Positions 1 to 9,324 are shown, counted from the stretch's first letter. The stretch is DNA of 64,000 bases from Streptomyces sp. NA02950 (GCF_013364155.1 NZ_CP054916.1:8214001-8278000), one strand, 5' to 3'. Made by a program: numbers and translations. Notes: generated by a model from the letters alone, not told the origin.

Positions 1-837
1 ACAGCAGCCGACCGCGGCCCCGTCGTCCGGATCGCGCAGCAACAGCACCTCGGCGACCTCGCCCGCCAGCTCGCCGTGGCGGCGGAAGCCCTCGGTGAAC
101 GCCTCCAGGTCCACCGCATGGCCGTACCGCCGCTGGGTCCCGGCCGCCAGCCGGGCCACGTCGCCGTACACCTCGGGCAGCGGATGGTGCTCCACCCGGT
201 ACCCGGCGCGCTCGAAGTCGGACAGTTCCCGGCGCACCGTCTGCCGCCGCTTGGAGGTCAGCGAGGCCAGCCAGGCGTCCCGGTCGCCCTCCGGTACGTC
301 GATCGCCGCGTCCGCGGCCAGCACGACCGGCAGGGTGTCCACCCCGGCGGAGCGCAGCGCGGCCACGTCCTCGCTGGTGAAGTACATCGCCACCCGGGTG
401 CGGGTGTCCTCCAGCGGGGAACCGGCCGCGCGGACCCCCGCCAGCAGGCCCCCGGCCGCGTCAGCGGTGTGCGAAGCGTCCGGGGTGGCGCGCGGCCCGG
501 TGAGCAGATGGGCGAGATAGCCACGCCGCTGGCCCACCAGGATGCCCTGCGGCGGGGGCTGGGGGAGGCCGTGCCGGGCCAGCACATCGCTCCAGCGGTA
601 GTTGGTGTTCTGTTCGCCCGTCACCGCGGAGACCGGTACCGCGGCCCGTCCGCCGCCCGTGAGCCGGGTGTGGACCGCCCCCGACACACCGCCGGGCTCC
701 AGCGCGCACAGCCGCAGCCACAGAGCCGAGGAGTAGAAGCGGTCGGCAGCCAGTTCGTCCCACGTGGTGTCGTCCAGACCGCCCAGGGGATCCGTGAAGC
801 AGCCGGTGGTCGTCGACGGACTCGTTGAGTGGTCCAT
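1..837 (-). CDS. FemAB-like / GNAT-fold transferase (partial, C-terminus off left edge)
   Basis: An open frame of 279 codons runs from the ATG at 837 to the window edge; the 3' end is missing. Around residues 190-205 it carries a basic TSKRRQTVRRELSDFE segment and then an F-x-RAGYRVEHH stretch. The same arrangement (KRRWSIQREVRGFAEAGV; ERWSVRRARRIAAEDGV) occurs in two other proteins here at 45.5-47.7 kb. This is typical of the FemAB-like/Acetyltransf_6 superfamily, whose known members move aminoacyl or acyl groups onto amines. The start has no visible Shine-Dalgarno; a TATGCT hexamer lies just upstream, so the message may be leaderless (inference). It is divergent from the ATP-grasp gene, suggesting a shared role in peptide or amide bond formation. 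Substrate unknown. Confidence 0.7.
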   Translation of the reverse strand, partial: MDHSTSPSTTTGCFTDPLGGLDDTTWDELAADRFYSSALWLRLCALEPGGVSGAVHTRLTGGGRAAVPVSAVTGEQNTNYRWSDVLARHGLPQPPPQGILVGQRRGYLAHLLTGPRATPDASHTADAAGGLLAGVRAAGSPLEDTRTRVAMYFTSEDVAALRSAGVDTLPVVLAADAAIDVPEGDRDAWLASLTSKRRQTVRRELSDFERAGYRVEHHPLPEVYGDVARLAAGTQRRYGHAVDLEAFTEGFRRHGELAGEVAEVLLLRDPDDGAAVGCC

Positions 838-980
838 ATGGGCAGCATACAAAGGCAGTTGACGCAGATCACGGATGTCGTGGCGTCCTCGACTCGATAT
901 GTCACGCGCCGTAGACTCGGCTGACGATCTGACAGATGGCGCCGGTCTCCGCACCGTCGGTGCCCGCTCGGAAGGCGGAC

Positions 981-2264
981 ATGACCCACACCCCTGCCCG
1001 TTCCGATGGCTACCTCCTGGCGATCGGGGCACATATGGCTCTGCGGGAGCGGGCGCTGGTGTCCGCGATCCGCCTGTTCCCGGGACCGATCGCCACCATC
1101 TTCGCCGCCCCCGGCGCGCGCTCGGCCAAGTTCTTCGATCACATCATCACCGGAGACCCCTTCGCCCCACGGGCGGCCCTCGAAGCGGTCCAGGCGTTCG
1201 AGCGGGAGACCGGGCTGCGCCCGGCGGCCGTCGTCCCCTTCATCGACGGCGGCCTCTGGGCGGGCTTCGCCATCGCCGAGCACTACGGGGTCCCGTACCT
1301 CTCCCGGGAGGCGATCGAGAACTCCTCCATCAACAAGGACCGGATGAAGGACGTGCTGCGGGCCGCCGGGGTGCGGACACCGCGCTACGTCAAGGTCGCG
1401 GGCGCCGCCGAGGTGGCGGCGGCCGTCGCCGAGCTGGGACTGCCGTGTGTGATCAAGCCCGCCGCGTTCGGCGGCAGCCTGGGCGTACGCCTGGTCGGCT
1501 CCACGGCCGAGGCCCAGGAGGCCTTCCGGTACGTCATGGAGATCATCGACCGCAACGCCGCCACCTTCTCCGTCGTCAACCGAAGTGTTCAGGTCGAGGA
1601 GTTCTGCGACCTCACCGAAGAGGTGTCCGTGGAGGTGCTCAACCACGGCGACCGGCGTGAGGTGCTGGCCGTCGTGGACAAGGCGCTGGGCCCGCGTCCG
1701 CACTTCGCCGAGATCGGACACCGGGTGCCGAGTGTTCACACGGACGATACGGAGCTGCGTGACCTGGCCGTCAGGGCCTGTCAGGCGATCGGGCTCGACC
1801 GGGGTCTGGCCCATGTCGAGATCCGGCGGCAGGACGGGCATGAGCCGGCCGTCATCGAAGTGGGCGCCCGGACGGCCGGTGGCGGCATCCTCGACCAGGT
1901 GGAACGGGCCACCGGCCTTGCCCCGTACGCCCTGCACATCGCGTCCTACCTCGACCTCGACCCCGACTTTCCCGACCCGGGCCCGACCAGTCCGGAGGCC
2001 AGGGGAGTGGCCGCCATCGCGGTGCTCAAGGCCGACAACGGCACCATCACCGCGATCGACGCACCCTCCCGCGTCCCGGAGGTGGTGACCGCGTACGAGG
2101 TCTCCGCCACCGTGGGGGCCGTCTCCGAACCTCCGGCGAACTACCTCACCCGTGAGGGGTACGTCGAATGCTTCTGGCCGGGCCGCAAGGCGCAGGACGT
2201 CCCGCCCGCGGAACACCTGGACATCGCCGACGACCTCGCCGCCCAGATCTTCCGGGTGACCTGA
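981..2264 (+). CDS. ATP-grasp domain ligase (carboxylate-amine ligase type)
   Basis: A 427-residue ATP-grasp protein. A Rossmann-like N-terminal part (LLAIGAHMALRERAL) is followed by the ATP-grasp core: CVIKPAAFGGSLGVRLV near residues 155-172, the E-x-x-x-x-V-E segment VQVEEFCDLTEEVSVEVL near 205-222, and the metal/ATP motif VIEVGARTAGGG near 290-301. The family activates a carboxylate as acyl-phosphate and couples it to an amine or thiol; related enzymes make dipeptides. The start at 981 is preferred because GGAAGGCGG precedes it; an upstream in-frame ATG at 936 lacks this. It is divergent from a FemAB-like gene and converges on metH with only 41 bases between. Substrates cannot be read from sequence. 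Confidence 0.85.
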   Translation: MTHTPARSDGYLLAIGAHMALRERALVSAIRLFPGPIATIFAAPGARSAKFFDHIITGDPFAPRAALEAVQAFERETGLRPAAVVPFIDGGLWAGFAIAEHYGVPYLSREAIENSSINKDRMKDVLRAAGVRTPRYVKVAGAAEVAAAVAELGLPCVIKPAAFGGSLGVRLVGSTAEAQEAFRYVMEIIDRNAATFSVVNRSVQVEEFCDLTEEVSVEVLNHGDRREVLAVVDKALGPRPHFAEIGHRVPSVHTDDTELRDLAVRACQAIGLDRGLAHVEIRRQDGHEPAVIEVGARTAGGGILDQVERATGLAPYALHIASYLDLDPDFPDPGPTSPEARGVAAIAVLKADNGTITAIDAPSRVPEVVTAYEVSATVGAVSEPPANYLTREGYVECFWPGRKAQDVPPAEHLDIADDLAAQIFRVT

Positions 2265-2283
2265 GAGCGTGGCGGCGGGCGGT

Positions 2284-2321
2284 GGCTACCGCGCATTGAA
2301 GGCGGCTACCGTGCGTTGAAG
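2284..2321. repeat. Imperfect 20-bp-offset tandem duplication over the metH stop
   Basis: The 18-base string at 2284-2301 repeats at 2304-2321 with two differences. The inner copy encodes the final F-N-A-R-stop of metH; the outer copy would encode the same residues in a shifted frame. Consistent with a slipped-strand duplication. Confidence 0.7.
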
Positions 2322-5300
2322 TACTTGGCCTCGGGGTGGTGGATGATGATGGCGTCCGTGGACTGCTCCGGGTGCAGCTGGAACTCTTCGGAGAGCTTCA
2401 CGCCGATGCGCTCGGGCTGGAGGAGTTCGGCGATCTTGGCGCGGTCCTCCAGGTCGGGGCAGGCGCCGTAGCCGAGGGAGAAGCGGGCGCCGCGGTACTT
2501 CAGCGCGAACATGTCCTCGATCTCGCCCGGGTCCTCTCCGGCGAAGCCCAGTTCGGCGCGGACGCGGGCGTGCCAGTACTCGGCGAGGGCCTCGGCGAGC
2601 TGGACGGACAGGCCGTGGAGTTCGAGGTAGTCGCGGTAGGAGTTGGCCTCGAAGAGTTCGGCGGTGGCTTCGCCGATCCGGGAGCCGACGGTGACGACCT
2701 GGAGGCCGACGACGTCGGTCTGGCCGGATTCCTCGGGCCGGAAGAAGTCGGCCAGGCACAGGCGGCGGCCGCGGCGCTGGCGGGGGAAGGTGAAGCGGGT
2801 GCGCTCGCTGCCGTCCTCGTTGAGCAGGACCAGGTCATCGCCCTTGGAGACACAGGGGAAGTAGCCATGGACGACGGCCGCCTCCAACAGGTTCTCGGTG
2901 TGCAGCTTGTCCAGCAGACCACGCAGCCGCGGACGGCCGTCGGTCTCGACGAGTTCCTCGTAGGTCGGTCCGTCGCCGGTGCGGGCCTGCTTCAGCCCCC
3001 ACTGGCCCTTGAACAGCGCGCCCTCGTCCAGCCAGCTCGCATACTCCTTGAGCTGGATGCCCTTGACCACGCGGGTGCCCCAGAAGGGCGGCGTGGGCAC
3101 CGGGTTGTCGGTGGCCACGTCGGAGCGCGCCGGCCCCTGGTCCGGCTCCGGCTCACGCACCTGGGCGGCGTCGCGGCGGGGGACCCGGCGCTGCTTGAGC
3201 TCGGGCAGCTTGGCGCCGGGGACACCGCGCTTCACCGCGATGAGGGCGTCCATGAGGCGCAGGCCCTCGAAGGCGTCGCGGGCGTAGCGCACCTCGCCTT
3301 CGTAGATCTCGTGGAGGTCCTGTTCGACGTAGGCCCGGGTGAGGGCGGCGCCGCCGAGGATGACCGGGTAGGTGGCGGCCAGCTTGCGCTGGTTGAGCTC
3401 CTCCAGGTTCTCCTTCATGATCACCGTGGACTTCACCAGCAGCCCGGACATGCCGATGACATCCGCGCGGTTCTCCTCGGCGGCCTCCAGGATCGCGGAG
3501 ACCGGCTGCTTGATACCGAGATTGACCACGTTGTAGCCGTTGTTGGACAGGATGATGTCCACGAGGTTCTTGCCGATGTCATGGACGTCACCGCGGACGG
3601 TGGCCAGCACGATGGTGCCCTTGCCCTCCGCGTCGGACTTCTCCATATGCGGTTCCAGGTGGGCCACGGCGGTCTTCATGACCTCGGCGGACTGGAGCAC
3701 GAACGGCAGCTGCATCTGGCCGGACCCGAACAGCTCACCGACCACCTTCATCCCGTCCAGCAGCGTCTCGTTGACGATGTCCAGGGCCGGCCGCTCCTCG
3801 AGCGCGGCATCGAGATCCTGCTCGAGGCCGTTGCGCTCACCGTCGATGATGCGGCGCTTGAGGCGCTCCTCCAGCGGAAGGGCGGCCAGCTCCTCGGCCT
3901 TGCCGGCCTTCAGCGAGGAGGCGGTGGCGCCCTCGAACAGCTCCATGAGCTTCTGGAGCGGGTCATAGCCCTCGGCGCGGCGGTCGTGGATCAGATCCAG
4001 GGCGGTGGTGACCTGCTCCTCGTCGAACCGCGCGATGGGCAGGATCTTCGAGGCGTGGACGATGGCGGAGTCCAGGCCCGCCTTCACGCACTCGTCCAGG
4101 AAGACGGAGTTGAGCAGGATCCGGGCGGCCGGGTTGAGGCCGAAGGAGATGTTCGACAGACCCAGGGTGGTCTGGACCTCGGGGTGGCGGCGCTTGAGTT
4201 CGCGGATGGCCCCGATGGTGGCGATACCGTCCTTGCGGGACTCCTCCTGCCCGGTGCAGATGGTGAAGGTCAGACAGTCGATGAGGATGTCCTCCTCACG
4301 GATGCCCCAGTCACCGGTCAGATCGGCGATGATCCGCTCGGCGATCTCGACCTTCTTCTCGACGGTACGGGCCTGGCCCTCCTCATCGATGGTCAGCGCG
4401 ATGAGCGCGGCGCCGTGCTCCTGGGCGAGCCGGGTCACCTTGGCGAACCGCGAATCCGGTCCCGCGCCGTCCTCGTAGTTGACGGAGTTGATGACCGCGC
4501 GGCCACCCAGCTTCTCCAGCCCCGCCCGGATCACCTCGACCTCGGTGGAGTCCAGCACGATCGGCAGGGTGGAGGCGGTGGCGAAACGCCCCGCCAGCTC
4601 CTCCATGTCGGCCACACCGTCCCGGCCGACGTAGTCCACGCACAGGTCGAGCAGGTGGGCGCCTTCGCGGATCTGCTCACGGGCCATCTCCACACAGTCG
4701 TCCCAGCGGCCCTCGAGCATGGCCTCCCGGAACTTCTTCGACCCGTTGGCGTTCGTCCGCTCCCCGATGGCCAGATACGAGGTGTCCTGCCGGAACGGAA
4801 CGGTCTGGTAGAGCGAGGCGGCACCCGCCTCGGGCCGCGGCTCACGCTCGGCCGGGACCATTCCCCGCACACGCTCCACGACCTGACGCAAATGCTCAGG
4901 CGTGGTACCGCAGCAGCCACCGACCAGGGAGAGACCGTAGTCGCGGACGAAGGTCTCCTGCGCCTCCGCCAACTCGGCCGGGGTGAGCGGATAACGGGCG
5001 CCGTCCTTGGTGAGGATCGGCAGCCCGGCATTCGGCATACAGGACAGCGGCACACGTGAGGTGCGGGCGAGATAGCGCAGATGCTCGCTCATCTCGGCCG
5101 GGCCGGTGGCGCAGTTCAGCCCGATCATGTCGATGCCCAGCGGCTCCATAGCGGTCAGCGCGGCACCGATCTCCGAGCCCAGCAGCATCGTGCCGGTGGT
5201 CTCCACCGTCACCGAGCAGATCAGCGGGATGTCCGCCCCGAGCTTGTCCATCGCCCGGCGGGCGCCGAGCACGGCGGACCGCGCCTGCAACAGGTCCTGG

Positions 5301-5833
5301 GAGGTCTCCACCAGCAGCGCGTCGGTGCCCCCGCCGATCAGTCCCTCGGCGCTCGCCTGATAGGCGTCACGCAGCGTGATGTACGGCAGATGGCCCAGCG
5401 TCGGCAGCTTGGTACCGGGGCCCATCGAGCCCAGCACCCAGCGCTGCTGCCCGCTCGCCTCGGCGGCGCGGTCGGCGGCGGCGCGGGCGATCCGGGCGCT
5501 GGCCTCGGACAGCTCGAAGACGCGGTCGGCGATGTCGTACTCGGCGAGCGCGGAGTAGTTGCCGCCGAAGGTGTTGGTCTTGATGCAGTCGACGCCCGCG
5601 TCCAGATAGGCGACGTGGACGGAGTCGACGAGATCGGGGCGGCTGACGCTGAGGACCTCGTTGCAGCCCTCCAGCCCGGTGAAGTCCTCCAACGTGGGCT
5701 CCAGCGACTGGAGCATCGTGCCGGTGGCACCGTCGGCCACCACCACGCGGCTCGCCAGCGCGTCGCGCAGGGCCTGCACACGGGCGGAGCGGGACGGACC
5801 GGAAACACCGGTGAGGACAGGGCTCGAGACCAT
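2306..5833 (-). CDS. metH: Cobalamin-dependent methionine synthase
   Basis: A full-length 1175-residue MetH, methylating homocysteine with 5-methyltetrahydrofolate through methylcobalamin. Domain order is visible. The homocysteine-binding barrel begins at DGATGTMLQSL (about 34-44), with zinc ligands in GLNCATG (about 240) and GGCCGTTPEH (about 302-311). The pterin-binding domain starts at IGERTNANGSKKF (about 352). The cobalamin domain has GDVHDIGKNLVDIILSNNGY (about 747-766) supplying the axial His, and the C-terminal SAM-dependent activation domain contains FRPEESGQTDVVGLQVVT. The start at 5833 follows AGGAG; a longer frame to 5902 has no ribosome site. It appears monocistronic. I searched the leader by eye for a cobalamin-riboswitch B12 box and saw none. 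A short imperfect duplication of the last codons lies just downstream of the stop. Confidence 0.97.
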   Translation of the reverse strand: MVSSPVLTGVSGPSRSARVQALRDALASRVVVADGATGTMLQSLEPTLEDFTGLEGCNEVLSVSRPDLVDSVHVAYLDAGVDCIKTNTFGGNYSALAEYDIADRVFELSEASARIARAAADRAAEASGQQRWVLGSMGPGTKLPTLGHLPYITLRDAYQASAEGLIGGGTDALLVETSQDLLQARSAVLGARRAMDKLGADIPLICSVTVETTGTMLLGSEIGAALTAMEPLGIDMIGLNCATGPAEMSEHLRYLARTSRVPLSCMPNAGLPILTKDGARYPLTPAELAEAQETFVRDYGLSLVGGCCGTTPEHLRQVVERVRGMVPAEREPRPEAGAASLYQTVPFRQDTSYLAIGERTNANGSKKFREAMLEGRWDDCVEMAREQIREGAHLLDLCVDYVGRDGVADMEELAGRFATASTLPIVLDSTEVEVIRAGLEKLGGRAVINSVNYEDGAGPDSRFAKVTRLAQEHGAALIALTIDEEGQARTVEKKVEIAERIIADLTGDWGIREEDILIDCLTFTICTGQEESRKDGIATIGAIRELKRRHPEVQTTLGLSNISFGLNPAARILLNSVFLDECVKAGLDSAIVHASKILPIARFDEEQVTTALDLIHDRRAEGYDPLQKLMELFEGATASSLKAGKAEELAALPLEERLKRRIIDGERNGLEQDLDAALEERPALDIVNETLLDGMKVVGELFGSGQMQLPFVLQSAEVMKTAVAHLEPHMEKSDAEGKGTIVLATVRGDVHDIGKNLVDIILSNNGYNVVNLGIKQPVSAILEAAEENRADVIGMSGLLVKSTVIMKENLEELNQRKLAATYPVILGGAALTRAYVEQDLHEIYEGEVRYARDAFEGLRLMDALIAVKRGVPGAKLPELKQRRVPRRDAAQVREPEPDQGPARSDVATDNPVPTPPFWGTRVVKGIQLKEYASWLDEGALFKGQWGLKQARTGDGPTYEELVETDGRPRLRGLLDKLHTENLLEAAVVHGYFPCVSKGDDLVLLNEDGSERTRFTFPRQRRGRRLCLADFFRPEESGQTDVVGLQVVTVGSRIGEATAELFEANSYRDYLELHGLSVQLAEALAEYWHARVRAELGFAGEDPGEIEDMFALKYRGARFSLGYGACPDLEDRAKIAELLQPERIGVKLSEEFQLHPEQSTDAIIIHHPEAKYFNAR

Positions 5834-6002
5834 GAGGCTCTCCTGCGGTTGCGACGGCTGTCGGCTTCGCTGCTGCCGGGATGAGCGGCAGGCATGACAC
5901 AACGGTACTCGTAGTCACCGTTCGGGGACTCCTGAACCGGGAATCCGCCGGTGTCACGGGACACGTTCGGACGAGCGGAGTTGCGCGTTCCGGGGCGGCC
6001 GG

Positions 6003-6740
6003 TTATGCGGGAGACCCGGTGGGGGCGGGCCGAGTGCGGGCGCACAGCACCCGGAAGCCGATGTACGGCACGGTACTCAGTTCATCGGCGGTGAACGCGG
6101 TGGCGTTCTCGAAGCTCTCCGGGTTGCGCACGGTGTACGCCCCGCCCTTGATGACCCGTGAACCGAGACCCTCACCCGATGGAGTGGTCAGCTCGTCCTC
6201 GCACCACTCGAAGACGTTTCCGGTCAGATCCCGCAGGCCGAAGGCGTTGGCCGGTGTGGCCCCGACCGGGCGGGGACCGCTCGCCTGCGGCGCGTAGGTC
6301 GCGCGGTCGAACTCGTTCCCGAGCGACCAGCGCAGCCGCTCCGGCCCTGCCGCCGCGTACTGCCACTCGGCGGCCGACGGGAGGCGGCAGTGCGCCCCGG
6401 TGCGGACCGTGAGCCAGTCGCAGTAGGCGACCGCGCCGCGCCAGGTCACCCTGGTCACCGGCAGCCCGCTCAGCTCCTCGTCGAGGGTCACGGCGCCGGG
6501 CGGGGCGGCGCGCAGTCCGGTGCCGTGGCCGGTGGGGAAGGCATGCAGTTCGGGGCGGGGCTTCTCCCGCAGGCCCTGGGCCACCAGATAGTGCCAGTAC
6601 TGCCCGATGGTGATCGGGAGAGCGGCGAGGCGGAACCCGGGCGTCCGTACGGGAGCCGCGCCGGACGACGGGAGTTCGCCCGCCGGCACCTCGACGAAGC
6701 ACGGCATGTCAGCCGAGGGCGGGCTGTCGTACGTGGTCAT
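6003..6740 (-). CDS. SUMF1/formylglycine-generating-enzyme-fold protein A
   Basis: A 245-residue protein of the FGE-sulfatase (SUMF1) fold. Visible signatures are PCFVEVPAGE near the start, the ITIGQYWHYL helix, VTRVTWRGAVAYCDWL, CRLPSAAEWQYAA, FGLRDLTGNVFEWCEDEL and the C-terminal IKGGAYTVR plus IGFRVLCAR. Genuine formylglycine-generating enzymes have a paired-cysteine copper site near the C-terminus; I do not see it, so sulfatase activation is unlikely. Better analogues are SUMF1-fold non-haem iron oxygenases or partner domains in natural-product loci. The start at 6740 forms an ATGA overlap with the upstream SUMF1 gene, so the two are probably translated together. Confidence 0.8.
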   Translation of the reverse strand: MTTYDSPPSADMPCFVEVPAGELPSSGAAPVRTPGFRLAALPITIGQYWHYLVAQGLREKPRPELHAFPTGHGTGLRAAPPGAVTLDEELSGLPVTRVTWRGAVAYCDWLTVRTGAHCRLPSAAEWQYAAAGPERLRWSLGNEFDRATYAPQASGPRPVGATPANAFGLRDLTGNVFEWCEDELTTPSGEGLGSRVIKGGAYTVRNPESFENATAFTADELSTVPYIGFRVLCARTRPAPTGSPA

Positions 6741-7576
6741 CCCCGGCGCACCACCCGGAAGCCGTAGACCTCGCACCGGGTGTCCTCATGCGCGGCCATC
6801 CGGCCGGCGGGCCCGATGGTGTCCGCCGGATCGGCGAACGAACCGCCCCGCACCACCCGGAACGCGCCCCGGGGCGCACCGGTGGGGTTGCGAAGCGTGC
6901 CGGAGCCGGGGGCATAGCCGCCGAAGCGGTCGTGGCACCACTCGCGTACGTTGCCCAGCATCTGGTAGAGCCCGGCGGCATCCGGAGGCAGGCTCGCCAC
7001 CGGGACGGGCGCGGGCGCGCCCGGCAGGAAGGCGCCCGCCAGCGACTCGCCCGCCCGCAGCGCCCGGCACAACGGCCCCGCGTCCCGCGAGTTGCACTCC
7101 TCGGGGCCCGGTAGGGTGCCGTCCGGTCGGCCGTCCCGGCAGGCCGCCTCCCATTCGGCCTCGGTGGGCAGCCGATAGCCGTCCCGGCCGAGGTCGGCGG
7201 TGTGCGCGGCGAGGTGGTACACCGGACGCAGCCCCTCCAGGCGCGACAGCCAGTTGCAGTACGCCGCGGCGCCCCAGTAGCTGATCTGGATCATCGGGAA
7301 CCCATCGCAGCCTGGGCGGAGTTCGAACCCCGCGGCCCTGCTCACGATGAACGCCGGATCGATGCAGTCGATCTGTGTGTGATCCAGGTCGTGGGGTGCG
7401 TCGCGCAGGAACGCGAGGAAGTCGGCGGCGCTGACACAGCGGTCGGCGAGCTGGAAGGAGTCGATCTCCACCTCGTGCAACGGCTCCGCGTGATGGGCCG
7501 GGTGTGTCGATCCGACCGTGAACCGGCGGCCGGGAAACTCGATCATGGCAAAGGTCCGGTGTACCACGCTGTGCAC
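6737..7576 (-). CDS. SUMF1/formylglycine-generating-enzyme-fold protein B
   Basis: A 279-residue SUMF1-fold protein: MIEFPGRRFTVGSTHP, then IQISYWGAAAYCNWLSRLEGL, YRLPTEAEWEAACRDG, GLYQMLGNVREWCHDRF, FRVVRGGSF and the terminal YGFRVVRRG. Several extra cysteines (for example CIDP, GCDGF) occur in the middle, but the paired catalytic Cys motif of true formylglycine-generating enzymes is absent. It leads a two-gene operon, overlapping its paralogue by ATGA, and is divergent from an adenylate-forming enzyme across 7577-7728. Two diverged tandem copies suggest a heterodimer or two sequential oxidations; the role is unknown. The exact start is uncertain: the codon at 7543 (MIEFPG) is an alternative. 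Confidence 0.8.
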   Translation of the reverse strand: MHSVVHRTFAMIEFPGRRFTVGSTHPAHHAEPLHEVEIDSFQLADRCVSAADFLAFLRDAPHDLDHTQIDCIDPAFIVSRAAGFELRPGCDGFPMIQISYWGAAAYCNWLSRLEGLRPVYHLAAHTADLGRDGYRLPTEAEWEAACRDGRPDGTLPGPEECNSRDAGPLCRALRAGESLAGAFLPGAPAPVPVASLPPDAAGLYQMLGNVREWCHDRFGGYAPGSGTLRNPTGAPRGAFRVVRGGSFADPADTIGPAGRMAAHEDTRCEVYGFRVVRRG

Positions 7577-7728
7577 CCCTGCACCCCCAAGTGCCTTGCA
7601 GCAGTGGGCATTTCACAAAAAAAACAACCGTGGTCGGCATCGTGTCAGCCGGGCAGGGGCTCAGCAAGACCCACGGGGGCGCGCCACGGCCGTACCCGGC
7701 CGGGTCGATGCTCATTATCATCGCCGGA
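7577..7728. promoter_or_regulatory. Divergent promoter region between SUMF1 pair and AMP ligase
   Basis: About 150 bases separate two divergent genes. It contains an A-rich run near 7614-7628, very unusual in this GC-rich sequence, and an AT-rich patch (CTCATTATCATC) just before the ligase start. Likely holds both promoters; no operator could be assigned. Confidence 0.4.
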
Positions 7729-9324
7729 ATGAGGCCCTCTTCCGTGTGCACTGTCGAAGTCCTCGTCAACTCCGCTGCGGAACAGTTCGGTGCCCGTCCT
7801 GCCGTCGAGGACGACCACCAGTCACTGAGCTTCCGAGAGCTGCGCAACACCGCGGCAGCCACCGCCGCGGCGCTGCGAAGGGCCGGTGTGCGCCGGGGCG
7901 ACCGGGTGGGTGTCTGCATGGCGAAGAGCGCCGACCAGGCCGTGGCCGTCCTGGGTGTGCTGCTCGCCGACGCGATCCTGGTCCCCGTGCTGCCGAAGCT
8001 CAAGCGGGAGGGGGTGGCGCATATCGTGGGCGACTCCGGGATGTGTTTGATGATCACCGATGAGGCCCGCGCCCGGGAGGTCATCGACGCGGTGCCCGGG
8101 CTTCCGCTGCTGTACGGGCAGGAGGCCGAGGTCGATCCGGAGCTGAACCTGCCGTGGCTGCGGACGCAGCGGTACGACGCCATCGCGGGGGCGTCCATCG
8201 GGTCCGATGTGGCGGCCGTCATCTATTCATCGGGGTCGACCGGACGCCCCAAGGGCATCATGATCACCCATCGCAATATCACCGACGGGGCCCGGATCAC
8301 CGCCGACTACCTGGGAACGAGCGCTGAGGACCGGATCGGCAGTCTGCTCTCCCTCAACTTCGACTACGGACTCAACCAGTTGTGGCAGTCACTGCTCACC
8401 GGCGCCTGTCTGTGTCTGCATGAACTGGTCTTCCCGGCCGACGCCTTCCGCTTTCTGTTCGAACAGCGGATCACCGTACTGCCCGTCATGCCTGTGATCA
8501 TCACGCGGCTGTTCGACCCCCGGCTGCTGCGCCGACGGCCCACCTGCGATCTGTCCTCGGTGCGTTATGTATCGACGTCCGGCGGAGCGGTCTCCCAGCG
8601 GATGCTGGATGAGCTGGCGGCCACCTTTCCGGCGGCCCGTGTGTTCCTCATGTACGGGCTGACCGAGGCGTTCCGCTCGACGTATCTGGAGCCGGATCAG
8701 CTCTCCCAGCGGCCGGACTCCATCGGCAAGGCGATTCCCGATGTGGAGATCCTGGTGCTCGACGAGGAACTGCGCGAGGTCGGTCCCGGGGAGCCCGGTG
8801 AACTGGTGCACCGCGGCGGCTGCGTGAGCAAGGGGTACTGGAACGCGCCCGAGGCCACCGCCGCCAGGTTCCGCACTCTGCCGCAGTTCCCGGGGGAGCG
8901 GGTGGTGTTCAGCGGTGACATCGTGACCAGGGACAACGAGGGCTTTCTCTACTTCGCCGGACGCCGGGACGCCATGATCAAAACATTGGGCTTCCGGGTC
9001 AGCCCGACGGAGGTCGAGGACATCGCGGCCCGCTTCCCGGAGATCGCGGCCTGTGCCGCCGTCGGCGTGCCCAATGTCGAGATCGGCGAGGAGATCGCGC
9101 TGTTCTATTCGGCCACCGGGACAGTGGCCGAGACCGAGTACCGCCACTTCCTCAAGGACCGTCTGCCCTCGCATATGGTGCCGCGGCACCTCTGGCAGCG
9201 CGACACCCTGCCGTCCACCGGTAACGACGGCAAGATCGACCGGCAGGCGCTGGCTGCGGAGGCCATCGACCTGCTCCACCGGGTGGCGAAGGACGAGGTC
9301 AGTCGTTCCCCGGAGGACGGCTGA
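7729..9324 (+). CDS. Class I adenylate-forming enzyme (AMP-dependent synthetase/ligase)
   Basis: About 531 residues with the full adenylation fold. The phosphate loop YSSGSTGRPKG sits near 165-175, the A5-type motif YGLTEAF near 308, and FSGDIVTRD near 392-400 with the ribose-binding Asp. The hinge region is GRRDAMIKTLGFRVSPTEVED, and GNDGKIDRQAL near 497-507 carries the catalytic Lys. It activates a carboxylic acid as acyl-adenylate for transfer to CoA, a carrier protein or an amine. No carrier protein lies next to it. The start at 7729 is chosen where homology-like sequence begins; the open frame extends further upstream and a GTG at 7744 is also possible. Its 3' end overlaps the convergent radical SAM gene by 26 bases. 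Probably works with the SUMF1 and radical SAM neighbours. Confidence 0.85.
   Translation: MRPSSVCTVEVLVNSAAEQFGARPAVEDDHQSLSFRELRNTAAATAAALRRAGVRRGDRVGVCMAKSADQAVAVLGVLLADAILVPVLPKLKREGVAHIVGDSGMCLMITDEARAREVIDAVPGLPLLYGQEAEVDPELNLPWLRTQRYDAIAGASIGSDVAAVIYSSGSTGRPKGIMITHRNITDGARITADYLGTSAEDRIGSLLSLNFDYGLNQLWQSLLTGACLCLHELVFPADAFRFLFEQRITVLPVMPVIITRLFDPRLLRRRPTCDLSSVRYVSTSGGAVSQRMLDELAATFPAARVFLMYGLTEAFRSTYLEPDQLSQRPDSIGKAIPDVEILVLDEELREVGPGEPGELVHRGGCVSKGYWNAPEATAARFRTLPQFPGERVVFSGDIVTRDNEGFLYFAGRRDAMIKTLGFRVSPTEVEDIAARFPEIAACAAVGVPNVEIGEEIALFYSATGTVAETEYRHFLKDRLPSHMVPRHLWQRDTLPSTGNDGKIDRQALAAEAIDLLHRVAKDEVSRSPEDG

Noticed and set aside
621..2216. Minus-strand frame opposite the ATP-grasp gene
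   Set aside because: Low-complexity shadow; the plus-strand gene has clear ATP-grasp motifs.
2336..5059. Very long open frame on the plus strand inside metH
   Set aside because: Antisense shadow of metH; composition is the GC-bias mirror and contains no recognisable domain.
5834..6002. Cobalamin riboswitch before metH
   Set aside because: No B12-box-like sequence and too little paired structure seen by eye; a covariance-model search would settle it.
6003..7576. Genuine formylglycine-generating enzymes
   Set aside because: The paired active-site cysteines near the C-terminus are missing in both copies and no sulfatase gene is nearby.
7602..7630. A-rich run as a transposon end or attachment site
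   Set aside because: No inverted partner or repeat nearby; better explained as promoter DNA.
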